Assembly (NCBI GenBank): GCA_900556555.1
Contig: USPF01000029.1
Location: forward strand, 1-29,396
Origin: an uncultured Blautia sp.
GTDB lineage: Bacteria > Bacillota > Clostridia > Lachnospirales > Lachnospiraceae
Length of the DNA: 29,396 nt
Direction: 5' to 3'
A program made the translations under genes and the position numbers. How positions within the stretch are numbered: the stretch's first letter is position 1; each line of letters begins with the position of its first letter. Of the stretch, positions 1 through 6,281 are shown in pieces. Below the pieces are notes generated by a model. The model was not told the origin of the DNA. It did not search any database and saw only the letters and a list, made by a program, of their open reading frames with translations.

Positions 1-54
1 TGCGGACAAACGGTTTTCAAGACCGCCTCGTTATGACCACTTCGATATCTCTCC
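1..54 (-). tRNA. tRNA-Ser(UGA), 5' part only
   Basis: Read on the minus strand, the sequence begins GGAGAGATATCGAAGTGG, a typical serine tRNA acceptor stem and D-arm start. It continues to an anticodon stem-loop CGGTCTTGAAAACCG whose anticodon is TGA. The 5' end lies at 54. The variable arm, T-arm and 3' acceptor strand lie beyond the left edge. It reads UCN serine codons. Confidence 0.9.
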
Positions 55-82
55 GTGTGCTGTTGTGTCAGCGACAGGTAGT

Positions 83-112
83 ATATTACCATGTATTGAC
101 AAGAAATGTCAA
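83..112 (-). promoter_or_regulatory. Probable promoter of tRNA-Ser
   Basis: On the minus strand TTGACA (112-107) is followed 18 bp later by TAATAT (88-83), about 30 bp before the tRNA 5' end. The -35 hexamer lies inside a perfect inverted repeat (93-115). An alternative -10, TATACT at 85-80, would give a 21-bp spacer and is less likely. Confidence 0.5.
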
Positions 113-115
113 TAC
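93..115. repeat. Perfect 9-bp inverted repeat between ispD and tRNA-Ser
   Basis: Arms GTATTGACA (93-101) and TGTCAATAC (107-115) are separated by five bases. It lies just after the ispD stop and overlaps the -35 box of the tRNA promoter. On the minus strand no U-run follows the stem, so it is a poor intrinsic terminator; a weak 3' end for the ispD transcript or a protein-binding palindrome are both possible. Confidence 0.5.
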
Positions 116-121
116 CTTTCT

Positions 122-811
122 TTAATTTTTTTCAAGAAATTTTTCTGCGATTAAAATATCCTCCGGTGTCGTGATTTTTATGTTCTCATAAGCTCCTTCC
201 ACCAGACGTACCGGTGCGTTCTTATAGGTTTCTACTACCATGGCATCATCCGTGATAGTTTCCATATTCTTGGTTCTTGCAATCTCATGTGCTTCTTTAA
301 TAAGAGCATAGGAAAATGCCTGCGGCGTCTGAATATTCCAGACCGTACTTCTATTCGGAGTTTCCTTCACCATCTGATTGGAATCTGCAATCTTCACGGT
401 GTCCTTTGAAGGCATTCCGGCAATACATGCCTGAAACTCCAAAACAGCAGCTTTTACCCTGCTTATAATCTCTTCTGTAACAAAAGGCCGTGCACCGTCA
501 TGAATAAATACATAATCACTGTCCTCACAGGCACAAAGACCTGCATACACAGAATCATATCTTTCTTTTCCTCCGGCTACCACCTTACTTACTTTTGTAA
601 AACCGTACATTTCTATGATTTCCTGTTTACAGAAATCTATACATTCTTTTCCCGTTACCAGGATGATATCCTCAATTTCTTTACTTTTCTGAAAACACTC
701 CAGGCTGTAGTACAGCAGGGGTTTCCCTTTAAGCATAAGAAATTGTTTCTGCACACTGCTGTTCATTCTTTTCCCCTGTCCTGCTGCCAGGACAATTGCT
801 GTACATTTCAT
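122..811 (-). CDS. ispD: 2-C-methyl-D-erythritol 4-phosphate cytidylyltransferase
   Basis: IspD transfers CMP from CTP to methylerythritol phosphate, the third step of the non-mevalonate isoprenoid pathway, in the cytoplasm. The 229-residue protein has the usual family length. It shows the N-terminal nucleotide-binding stretch LAAGQGKRM (about 8-16), a following QKQF, and the family signature VFIHDGARPF at about 101-110. The ATG at 811 has AGGAGG eight bases upstream, and the tsaD stop codon abuts this ribosome site, so ispD is the last gene of a tightly packed minus-strand operon. Pairing ispD with tsaD is an operon arrangement, not a shared pathway. The call rests on strong motif agreement; no defect is seen. 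Confidence 0.95.
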   Translation of the reverse strand: MKCTAIVLAAGQGKRMNSSVQKQFLMLKGKPLLYYSLECFQKSKEIEDIILVTGKECIDFCKQEIIEMYGFTKVSKVVAGGKERYDSVYAGLCACEDSDYVFIHDGARPFVTEEIISRVKAAVLEFQACIAGMPSKDTVKIADSNQMVKETPNRSTVWNIQTPQAFSYALIKEAHEIARTKNMETITDDAMVVETYKNAPVRLVEGAYENIKITTPEDILIAEKFLEKN

Positions 812-823
812 ACCTGGTTCCTC

Positions 824-1852
824 CTACCGCTCTCCTAATTTCAAATTTGGCACTGCATTTAAATCCCATCCATGCCTGGTTCCTTTTAAATATTCATAAT
901 AAGCTGCTGCCCCAATCATAGCAGCATTGTCGGTACATAAAATTGGTGATGGATGGTAAAAACGAATCCCATTCTCCTGACACGCTTTCTCCATGGCACT
1001 TCTCAAAGTCTGGTTTGACGCTACACCACCTGCAATGGCCAGCTTTGAAATATGATAGTCCTTTGCTGCCGAAATTGCATGTTCTACCAATACTTCCACG
1101 ACGCATCTCTGGAAAGAAGCAGCAATATCAGCCTCCACAATAGGTTCTCCCTGCATTCTGCATTTATTTAAATGATTCAAGACCGCTGACTTCACACCGC
1201 TGAAACTAAAATCATAGGGTGCATCTGCCACCTTTGCCTTCGGAAAATCCATTGCATAAGCATTGCCCTGTCTGGACAATTTATCAATCTTGGGACCACC
1301 CGGATAACCTAATCCAATGGCTCTTGCAACTTTGTCAAAGGCTTCTCCTGCTGCATCATCTCTGGTTCTTCCCAGGATTTCAAATTCACCATAGTCTTTT
1401 ACAATCACGAGATGGGTATGTCCCCCTGAAACAACCAGACAAAGGAACGGTGGCTCCAGATCCAGATTTTCAATATAATTGGCAGATATATGTCCCTCAA
1501 TATGATGAACTCCTACTAACGGGATATTTTTCGCAAAACTGATTGCCTTTGCTTCTGCCACGCCTACCAGCAGTGCCCCTACTAATCCAGGTCCATAAGT
1601 GACACCAATCGCATCCAAATCATCTAATTCTACCTCTGCCTCTTTCAATGCTTCCTCAATCACCTGGTTAATCTTCTCAATATGTTTCCGGGATGCGATT
1701 TCCGGCACAACGCCTCCATATAATTTATGAAGATCAATCTGAGAAGAAATAATATTCGACAAGACCGTTCTTCCATTTTTCACCACAGAAGCTGCTGTCT
1801 CATCACATGAACTTTCTATAGCTAAAATCAATACATCTTTTTGTGTCTCCAT
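824..1852 (-). CDS. tsaD: tRNA N6-adenosine threonylcarbamoyltransferase TsaD
   Basis: TsaD (Kae1/Gcp family) transfers the threonylcarbamoyl group from TC-AMP to A37 of ANN-decoding tRNAs, working with TsaB and TsaE. The 342-residue protein has the expected length. It begins [13 protein letters not shown] (10-22), carries the metal-binding HHIEGH at 116-121, VSGGHTHL, and a late GGVASN plus CTDNAAMI of the ASKHA nucleotide-binding fold. The ATG at 1852 uses a GAGGAGG site inside the last codons of rnz, only 3 bp before. Its partners tsaB and tsaE lie in the same orientation 2-3 kb upstream, beyond rimI, a small gene and rnz. The identification is secure. Confidence 0.97.
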   Translation of the reverse strand: METQKDVLILAIESSCDETAASVVKNGRTVLSNIISSQIDLHKLYGGVVPEIASRKHIEKINQVIEEALKEAEVELDDLDAIGVTYGPGLVGALLVGVAEAKAISFAKNIPLVGVHHIEGHISANYIENLDLEPPFLCLVVSGGHTHLVIVKDYGEFEILGRTRDDAAGEAFDKVARAIGLGYPGGPKIDKLSRQGNAYAMDFPKAKVADAPYDFSFSGVKSAVLNHLNKCRMQGEPIVEADIAASFQRCVVEVLVEHAISAAKDYHISKLAIAGGVASNQTLRSAMEKACQENGIRFYHPSPILCTDNAAMIGAAAYYEYLKGTRHGWDLNAVPNLKLGER

Positions 1853-1855
1853 GAT

Positions 1856-2767
1856 CTATTCCTCCTCAAACTGCAATTCCACAGACTGCCTGTCCTTTGC
1901 TGCTATGGTATTTGGAAAAATATTAGCAGCCTCTTCTAACGCTTCCTCTGGTCTTACCAGAGAAGGGCTGTAATGTGTCAGCCACATTTCCCCGACTCCG
2001 GCTTCTTTTGCCAGAGAAGCAGCTTCCCGGAAGGTCATATGTTTATATGCTTTTGCTTTTGCTTCTTTGTCCTGTTCTCCGTACATTCCTTCGCAGATAA
2101 ACAAATCGGAACCTGCCGCATGCTCAGAAATAGCCTTTACCGGTCTGGTATCTGTTGTGTAAGTTAATTTGATTCCTTTTCTCGCAGGCCCCAGCACCAT
2201 ATCCGGAGTGTATGTGATTCCATCTACTGTCACGGTTTCCCCTTTCTGAAGAGGATTCCAGCATTTCAATGGAATATTCTGTTCTTTTGCCCTCGCTGCA
2301 TCAAATTTTCCTGTCCTTTTAATCTCTAGGCTATAGCCATAGCAGGTAACATTGTGGTTTACACGGAATGCTGTAATATGATACCCCTTAATCTCAATGG
2401 TTTCCTCTGGCTGAGTTAATTCCCTGAATTCAATTTCAAACGGCAGTTCCGGAGCAATGACTCTGAGAGCGGATACAACTCTTGTAAGTCCTTTAGGCCC
2501 AATTAAAGTGAGCGGTTCTGTACGCTCCGCATTCCCCATAGTGAGCAATAATCCCGGAAGCCCACTAATATGATCTGCATGATAATGGGTAAAGCAGATT
2601 ACATCAATTGGTTTAAAACTCCAGCCCTTTTCCTTCACTGCAACCTGGGTTCCTTCCCCACAGTCAATCATTAAATTACTGCCATTGTATCGTGTCATTA
2701 AAGATGTGAGTTTTCTTCTGGGAAGAGGCATCATTCCCCCTGTCCCCAGCAAGCATACATCTAACAT
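1856..2767 (-). CDS. rnz: Ribonuclease Z (tRNA 3' endonuclease)
   Basis: Short-form RNase Z of the metallo-beta-lactamase fold, which cuts tRNA precursors after the discriminator base to allow CCA addition. The 303-residue length fits the bacterial short form. The zinc motif HYHADHISGLPG starts at residue 61, and DCGEGTQ (35-41), TTDTRP and a C-terminal LTHYSPS match the family. The ATG at 2767 has GAGGA seven bases upstream. It sits upstream of tsaD with 3 bp between, so they are co-transcribed and probably translationally coupled. Its grouping with tsaD, tsaB and tsaE makes this a tRNA maturation cluster. No signs of damage. Confidence 0.95.
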   Translation of the reverse strand: MLDVCLLGTGGMMPLPRRKLTSLMTRYNGSNLMIDCGEGTQVAVKEKGWSFKPIDVICFTHYHADHISGLPGLLLTMGNAERTEPLTLIGPKGLTRVVSALRVIAPELPFEIEFRELTQPEETIEIKGYHITAFRVNHNVTCYGYSLEIKRTGKFDAARAKEQNIPLKCWNPLQKGETVTVDGITYTPDMVLGPARKGIKLTYTTDTRPVKAISEHAAGSDLFICEGMYGEQDKEAKAKAYKHMTFREAASLAKEAGVGEMWLTHYSPSLVRPEEALEEAANIFPNTIAAKDRQSVELQFEEE

Positions 2768-2832
2768 TCTATTTTCCTCATTTCTGTCTTTACTTCTATA
2801 ATCCTACTTATCATAACACACATTGTTTTTTG

Positions 2833-3081
2833 CTACAACAACTCATTTTCCAAATTCCGCTCCACAGGAATCTGAAAAGCGGCAATCCATTTGTCATAGC
2901 AGGTTTCGCATAGATCAAAGCTGTGGCTTTCTCCATCTTTCCCTGAAAAATATCCCCATTGTACCTGTCCATGGAAAACCCCTTCCACAATCATATCTTT
3001 CTGGGTCTTTATTCTTCTCCCACAGCAGTTACAGTAAATTTCCAGTTCTTGATTTTCCTCTTGATTTCTGTATTTTCTCAT
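2833..3081 (-). CDS. Small cysteine-rich protein, zinc-ribbon-like, unknown function
   Basis: I do not recognise a named family. The 82-residue product has a charged N-terminus (MRKYRNQEENQE), then YCNCCGRRIK and later DLCETCYDKW. These two Cys clusters, about 40 residues apart, look like a four-cysteine zinc site. The second half resembles short hypothetical proteins common in Lachnospiraceae. The ATG at 3081 is chosen because AGGAGG lies seven bases upstream; an in-frame upstream start at 3123 has no comparable ribosome site. It is the first gene after the rimI terminator and has a possible -10 box at 3126-3131, so it may head the rnz-tsaD-ispD transcript. Cytoplasmic location is inferred from the lack of hydrophobic segments. 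Confidence 0.7.
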   Translation of the reverse strand: MRKYRNQEENQELEIYCNCCGRRIKTQKDMIVEGVFHGQVQWGYFSGKDGESHSFDLCETCYDKWIAAFQIPVERNLENELL

Positions 3082-3125
3082 TTTTTTCCTCCTGTGCAAG
3101 ATTCCTCTCCTTGTGAACAGCACTG

Positions 3126-3160
3126 ATTATACAGCAGTTCTTTTTCAAATCCCAGTGGGA
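3126..3160 (-). promoter_or_regulatory. Possible promoter/operator upstream of the small Cys-rich gene
   Basis: A consensus TATAAT reads on the minus strand at 3131-3126, about 45 bp before the start codon at 3081. The -35 position is weak but overlaps an 11-bp palindrome, TCCCAGTGGGA (3150-3160). It follows the rimI terminator, so it could restart transcription for the downstream rnz-tsaD-ispD genes. Inference from sequence only. Confidence 0.4.
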
Positions 3161-3176
3161 ATTAGCTGTAAACTTA

Positions 3177-3204
3177 GAAAAAGATAGCATTTCTGCTATC
3201 TTTT
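3177..3204 (-). terminator. Intrinsic terminator at the end of rimI
   Basis: On the minus strand AAAAGATAGCA (3204-3194), a GAAA loop and TGCTATCTTTT (3189-3179) form an 11-bp stem that continues into a TTTTTC tract. The stem includes the last codons of rimI. It should end, at least in part, the tsaE-tsaB-rimI transcript. Confidence 0.65.
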
Positions 3205-3630
3205 ACACATCACAATTCCGTTCTCCACAGGATCTTCGTAAAAATTCTTCCTGATTCCGGCTTTTTCAAAGCCAGTCTTTTCGTACAGTGCAATTGCCGC
3301 CTGATTGCTCTCCCTGACTTCCAGAAAATAAGACGAAACCCCTATCTTGTCTCCTTCTTCCAGAAGTTTTTCAAGAAGATGAGCACCTATTTTCTGTCCC
3401 TGATATTCTTTTTTTACAGAGACATTTGTAATCTCACCTTCATCAAGAGCAATCCACATACCAATATATCCCACCAGAATCTCATCCAGAAAAGCTGACA
3501 GATATAGCGTATGTGTATCCATGACAGCTTTCCGGAATCCCTCTTCTGTCCATGGTCTCGAAAAATTTTCCTGCTCGATAGCCGCTACTTCTTCCAGATC
3601 GGCTTCTTCCATTTTTCTGATTTTAAGCAT
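3196..3630 (-). CDS. rimI: Ribosomal protein S18 alanine N-acetyltransferase RimI
   Basis: A GNAT-fold acetyltransferase; RimI acetylates the N-terminal alanine of ribosomal protein S18. The 144 residues match the family length. The start (MLKIRKMEEADLEEVAAIEQENF), the VSVKKEYQGQKIGAHLL acetyl-CoA loop at about 71-87, and the LEVRESNQAAIALYEKTGF stretch near the C-terminus are characteristic. The ATG at 3630 overlaps the end of tsaB by 8 bp and lacks a strong ribosome site, suggesting translational coupling. The tsaB-rimI(-tsaD) linkage is widespread in Firmicutes and supports this assignment over a generic GNAT. A terminator overlaps its 3' end. Confidence 0.9.
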   Translation of the reverse strand: MLKIRKMEEADLEEVAAIEQENFSRPWTEEGFRKAVMDTHTLYLSAFLDEILVGYIGMWIALDEGEITNVSVKKEYQGQKIGAHLLEKLLEEGDKIGVSSYFLEVRESNQAAIALYEKTGFEKAGIRKNFYEDPVENGIVMCKR

Positions 3631-4345
3631 GCTCTTGTTTTTTCAGGCGTTCCGCCCTCTCCCTCTCTGCCTGGGATACTCTGAGATAATCCGGCTGATG
3701 CTCCATGGCACTTTCGATTTTACCCTGGCTGTAATAGATTTCTCCAAGTGCTGCCACAGCACCTGCCCGCTGACGGCTCACATGTGCAGGTGCAAAACTA
3801 TACGGCACGTTACAGCATTCTTTAATCATATCACGGAATACAGGAACACCGTCTCCAAGGAAAATCACTTCTTTATTCAGTTGATTTAATTCTTCCAGTA
3901 ATGTTTCCATTGGAAGAGCATCCTGCTCTTTTAATGTTTTTAATTCATGATTTTCAAAATAATACAGTCCTGTGTACACCTGGCTCCTTCTCGCATCCAT
4001 GATTGGACAGATCAGCACGTTTTCTGATGTTCCATACAGATTATACGCCAGTGCTTCTGTGGTCGGAATTCCAATCAAAGGCTTTTTCAAAGCCAGGCCC
4101 AGTCCCTTTGCTGTGGCAGAACCTATACGAAGTCCAGTAAAAGAACCAGGTCCTGCTGCTACCGCAATGGCATCAATAGACTCTAAGTCAAGCTGAACCG
4201 CCTGTTTCAGTTCATCCAGCATTGGCAATAATGTTTGGGAATGTGTCTTTTTATAATTCATTGTGTACTCTGCCACCAGAACATCATCTTCCATAATGGC
4301 AACAGAAGCAACAAGTCCTGAACTGTCAAGTGCCAATATTTTCAT
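3623..4345 (-). CDS. tsaB: tRNA threonylcarbamoyladenosine biosynthesis protein TsaB
   Basis: TsaB is the non-catalytic ASKHA-fold partner that dimerises with TsaD in t6A37 synthesis. The 240-residue protein opens MKILALDSSGLVASVAI and contains the hallmark AVAAGPGSFTGLRIG at about 62-76, followed by GLALKKPLIGIPTTEALA. It lacks the HxxxH metal site of TsaD, as expected. The ATG at 4345 has AAGGA ten bases upstream. It follows tsaE by 28 bp and overlaps rimI by 8 bp, forming one operon. A run of charged residues ends the protein. Secure call. Confidence 0.95.
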   Translation of the reverse strand: MKILALDSSGLVASVAIMEDDVLVAEYTMNYKKTHSQTLLPMLDELKQAVQLDLESIDAIAVAAGPGSFTGLRIGSATAKGLGLALKKPLIGIPTTEALAYNLYGTSENVLICPIMDARRSQVYTGLYYFENHELKTLKEQDALPMETLLEELNQLNKEVIFLGDGVPVFRDMIKECCNVPYSFAPAHVSRQRAGAVAALGEIYYSQGKIESAMEHQPDYLRVSQAERERAERLKKQEHA

Positions 4346-4373
4346 AATCCATGCATCCTTTCTTACAAGTATT

Positions 4374-4814
4374 CTATATTTCTAAGTCTAATCCATCAAT
4401 GGTTATCTTTCTGTAATCAAATCCTTTTTCTGGCTCTTTTTCTATGGTGATGGATATCATCGTCTCCGGCAAAAGCTCCTGAATCAGCTCTGCCCACTCA
4501 ATCAGGCAAATACCGTTTCCGAAAAAATAATCATCATATCCGATTTCTTCCATCTCTTCCAAATCGCCAATGCGATATACATCAAAATGATAAAACGGTA
4601 TTCTTCCATCTTCATATTCCTGGACAATCGTAAATGTAGGGCTGTTGACCGGCTCTTTGATTCCCAGTCCACTGGCTACCCCCTGAGTAAACACTGTTTT
4701 CCCCACACCCAGGTCACCATTTAAGGTATAAATCTGTCCTGGAATGGCTAAATGTCCCAATTTTTCACCTAACCGAAAGGTTTCCTCTGCACTGTTTGTC
4801 TCTATAATAATCAT
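4374..4814 (-). CDS. tsaE: tRNA threonylcarbamoyladenosine biosynthesis ATPase TsaE
   Basis: TsaE is the small P-loop ATPase that resets the TsaB-TsaD complex in t6A37 synthesis. The 146-residue protein carries the Walker A stretch LNGDLGVGKT (about 32-41), the SPTFTIVQEY signature and FYHFDVYRI, then IEWAELI near the C-terminus. I place the start at ATG 4814, six bases after AGAGGA; a TTG two codons upstream (4820) sits too close to that site. It is the first gene of the tsaE-tsaB-rimI operon. A -10 box at 4862-4857 and a -35 shared with the divergent cyclophilin promoter probably drive it. TsaC/Sua5 is not in the window. Confidence 0.95.
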   Translation of the reverse strand: MIIIETNSAEETFRLGEKLGHLAIPGQIYTLNGDLGVGKTVFTQGVASGLGIKEPVNSPTFTIVQEYEDGRIPFYHFDVYRIGDLEEMEEIGYDDYFFGNGICLIEWAELIQELLPETMISITIEKEPEKGFDYRKITIDGLDLEI

Positions 4815-4856
4815 ATGCAATCCTCTTTGTAATTCTTTCTGTGTTTCAGCACACCC

Positions 4857-4908
4857 AGTATAGCACAGAAAATTGTGGCTTGCACCTTTTATTTTTTCCG
4901 CTTATAAT
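4857..4908. promoter_or_regulatory. Back-to-back tsaE and cyclophilin promoters sharing one -35 hexamer
   Basis: On the plus strand TTGCAC (4880-4885), 17 bp, TATAAT (4903-4908) leads to the cyclophilin gene. On the minus strand the complement of the same hexamer, GTGCAA (4885-4880), is followed by exactly 17 bp and TATACT (4862-4857), leading to tsaE. Both spacings are ideal while both -35s are only fair. If both are used, polymerase cannot bind both at once. Confidence 0.5.
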
Positions 4909-4942
4909 GAAATATCATAATTTAATCAAAGGAGAATCTATT

Positions 4943-5461
4943 ATGGCAAATCCAATTGTGACCATTACTATGGCAAATGGCGATGTGATGAAAGCAGAAT
5001 TATATCCGGAAATCGCCCCAAATACAGTAAATAACTTTATCAGCCTGGTAAAAGACGGCTTCTATGACGGGCTGATCTTCCACCGTGTAATCCGTGGTTT
5101 TATGATCCAGGGCGGATGCCCAAACGGAACCGGTATGGGCGGCCCTGGCTACTCCATTAAAGGAGAATTCAGCCAGAATGGTTTCAAAAATAATCTGGCA
5201 CATACACCAGGCGTTCTTTCCATGGCACGTGCGATGCATCCAGACTCTGCTGGAAGCCAGTTCTTTATCATGCATGAAACCTCTCCTCACTTAGATGGTT
5301 CTTATGCAGCATTTGGAAAAATCACGGAAGGTATGGATGTTGTAAACAAAATCGCAGAAACCCGCACAGATTACAGTGACCGTCCATTAGAAGAACAACG
5401 TATCCAGTCCATGACTGTTGATACTTTTGGTACAGAATATCCGACTCCGGAAAAATGCTAA
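4943..5461 (+). CDS. Cyclophilin-type peptidyl-prolyl cis-trans isomerase
   Basis: Catalyses cis-trans isomerisation of peptidyl-proline bonds. The 172-residue protein is a single cyclophilin domain: EIAPNTVNNFISL (about 22-34), the catalytic FHRVIRGFMIQGG (about 49-61), GSQFFIM (about 107-113) and HLDGSYAAFGKI (about 119-130). No signal peptide or membrane segment is seen, so it should be cytoplasmic. The start at ATG 4943 is fixed by AAAGGAG eight bases upstream; the frame is open further upstream (to 4841) but that stretch includes the promoter (TTGCAC-17-TATAAT, 4880-4908). It is monocistronic, and its last 4 bp overlap the convergent YigZ-family gene. In B. subtilis nomenclature it would be ppiB-like. 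Confidence 0.93.
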   Translation: MANPIVTITMANGDVMKAELYPEIAPNTVNNFISLVKDGFYDGLIFHRVIRGFMIQGGCPNGTGMGGPGYSIKGEFSQNGFKNNLAHTPGVLSMARAMHPDSAGSQFFIMHETSPHLDGSYAAFGKITEGMDVVNKIAETRTDYSDRPLEEQRIQSMTVDTFGTEYPTPEKC

Positions 5462-6114
5462 TCTTCAAATAATAGGTATTCACCATCCGATACAGCAAAA
5501 TATAGTTCTTTTATATCCGTGACAGTGGCTCTTGCATTTGTGGCTTCTGTCACGGCTTTTTTTATCATTCCTTCTTCTTTTGCAGGAATCAGAATCTGCA
5601 TTTTTACATCCTCTGCATATTGGGAATCAATAATCGGAATCTGATTCTTTGCAAATAAATACTGAAGTTTTCCCACACACGTATAATCAATTCCAATCTC
5701 TGTGAGAATCCCGTGATATTTGGTGATGACCCTGCTCTCTTTAATCCCTTCCTGGACTGCCTTGGAATATGCACGTACCAATCCACCTGTCCCAAGCAGT
5801 GTTCCACCGAAATACCTGGTAACAACTACTGCTGTATTGTACAAATCTTCTCCAAGCAGCACATCTAACATTGGTTTTCCCGCTGTTCCCTGTGGCTCCC
5901 CGTCATCACTGCACCGCATCAATTCCTTCCTCTCCCCGATCACATATGCATAACAATTGTGCGTTGCATCCCAGTACTGTTTCTTTTTTTCTTCTATAAA
6001 CTTTAATGCTTCTTCTTCTGACTTTACCAGACGTACTTCTGCAAGAAACCTGGATTTTTTCTCCACAATTTCTCCTTGTCCTCCCTCATATATGGTTTTA
6101 TATTCTTCTAACAT
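5458..6114 (-). CDS. YigZ/IMPACT family protein
   Basis: A 218-residue member of the YigZ (UPF0029/IMPACT) family. The N-terminal Impact domain shows KKSRFLAEVRLVKSEEEA (about 19-36), WDATHNCYAYVIG (about 48-60), the SDDGEPQGTAGKPML signature (about 69-83) and VVTRYFGGTLLGTGGLVRAYS (about 96-116). A second, ferredoxin-like DUF1949 domain forms the C-terminal third. Eukaryotic IMPACT proteins bind Gcn1 and affect translation control; the bacterial role is not settled, so I assign only the family. The ATG at 6114 has a modest upstream purine site (AGAGAAAG). It converges on the cyclophilin gene with a 4-bp overlap and no terminator in between, so each transcript must run into the other gene. 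Confidence 0.9.
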   Translation of the reverse strand: MLEEYKTIYEGGQGEIVEKKSRFLAEVRLVKSEEEALKFIEEKKKQYWDATHNCYAYVIGERKELMRCSDDGEPQGTAGKPMLDVLLGEDLYNTAVVVTRYFGGTLLGTGGLVRAYSKAVQEGIKESRVITKYHGILTEIGIDYTCVGKLQYLFAKNQIPIIDSQYAEDVKMQILIPAKEEGMIKKAVTEATNARATVTDIKELYFAVSDGEYLLFED

Positions 6115-6227
6115 AACTTTCTCTGTTCCTTTCCCAGCTTTGTATCTGGTATTTTAGCATAGTTTGTTAAAAAAGGGGAACATTTATGAATAAAAAATGA
6201 AATCCCTGTGCACGGAAGTAAAGTTTC

Positions 6228-6256
6228 TTGAATTAGGGTCTGGCATTTGTTATAAT
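6228..6256 (+). promoter_or_regulatory. Promoter of the class A PBP gene
   Basis: TTGAAT (6228-6233), a 17-bp spacer and a consensus TATAAT (6251-6256) precede the start codon at 6282. The leader is only about 20 nt and carries AAGGAGG. This excludes an in-frame ATG at 6255, which lies inside the -10 region. Confidence 0.75.
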
Positions 6257-6281
6257 GAACGGGAAAAGGAGGCAAAACTAC

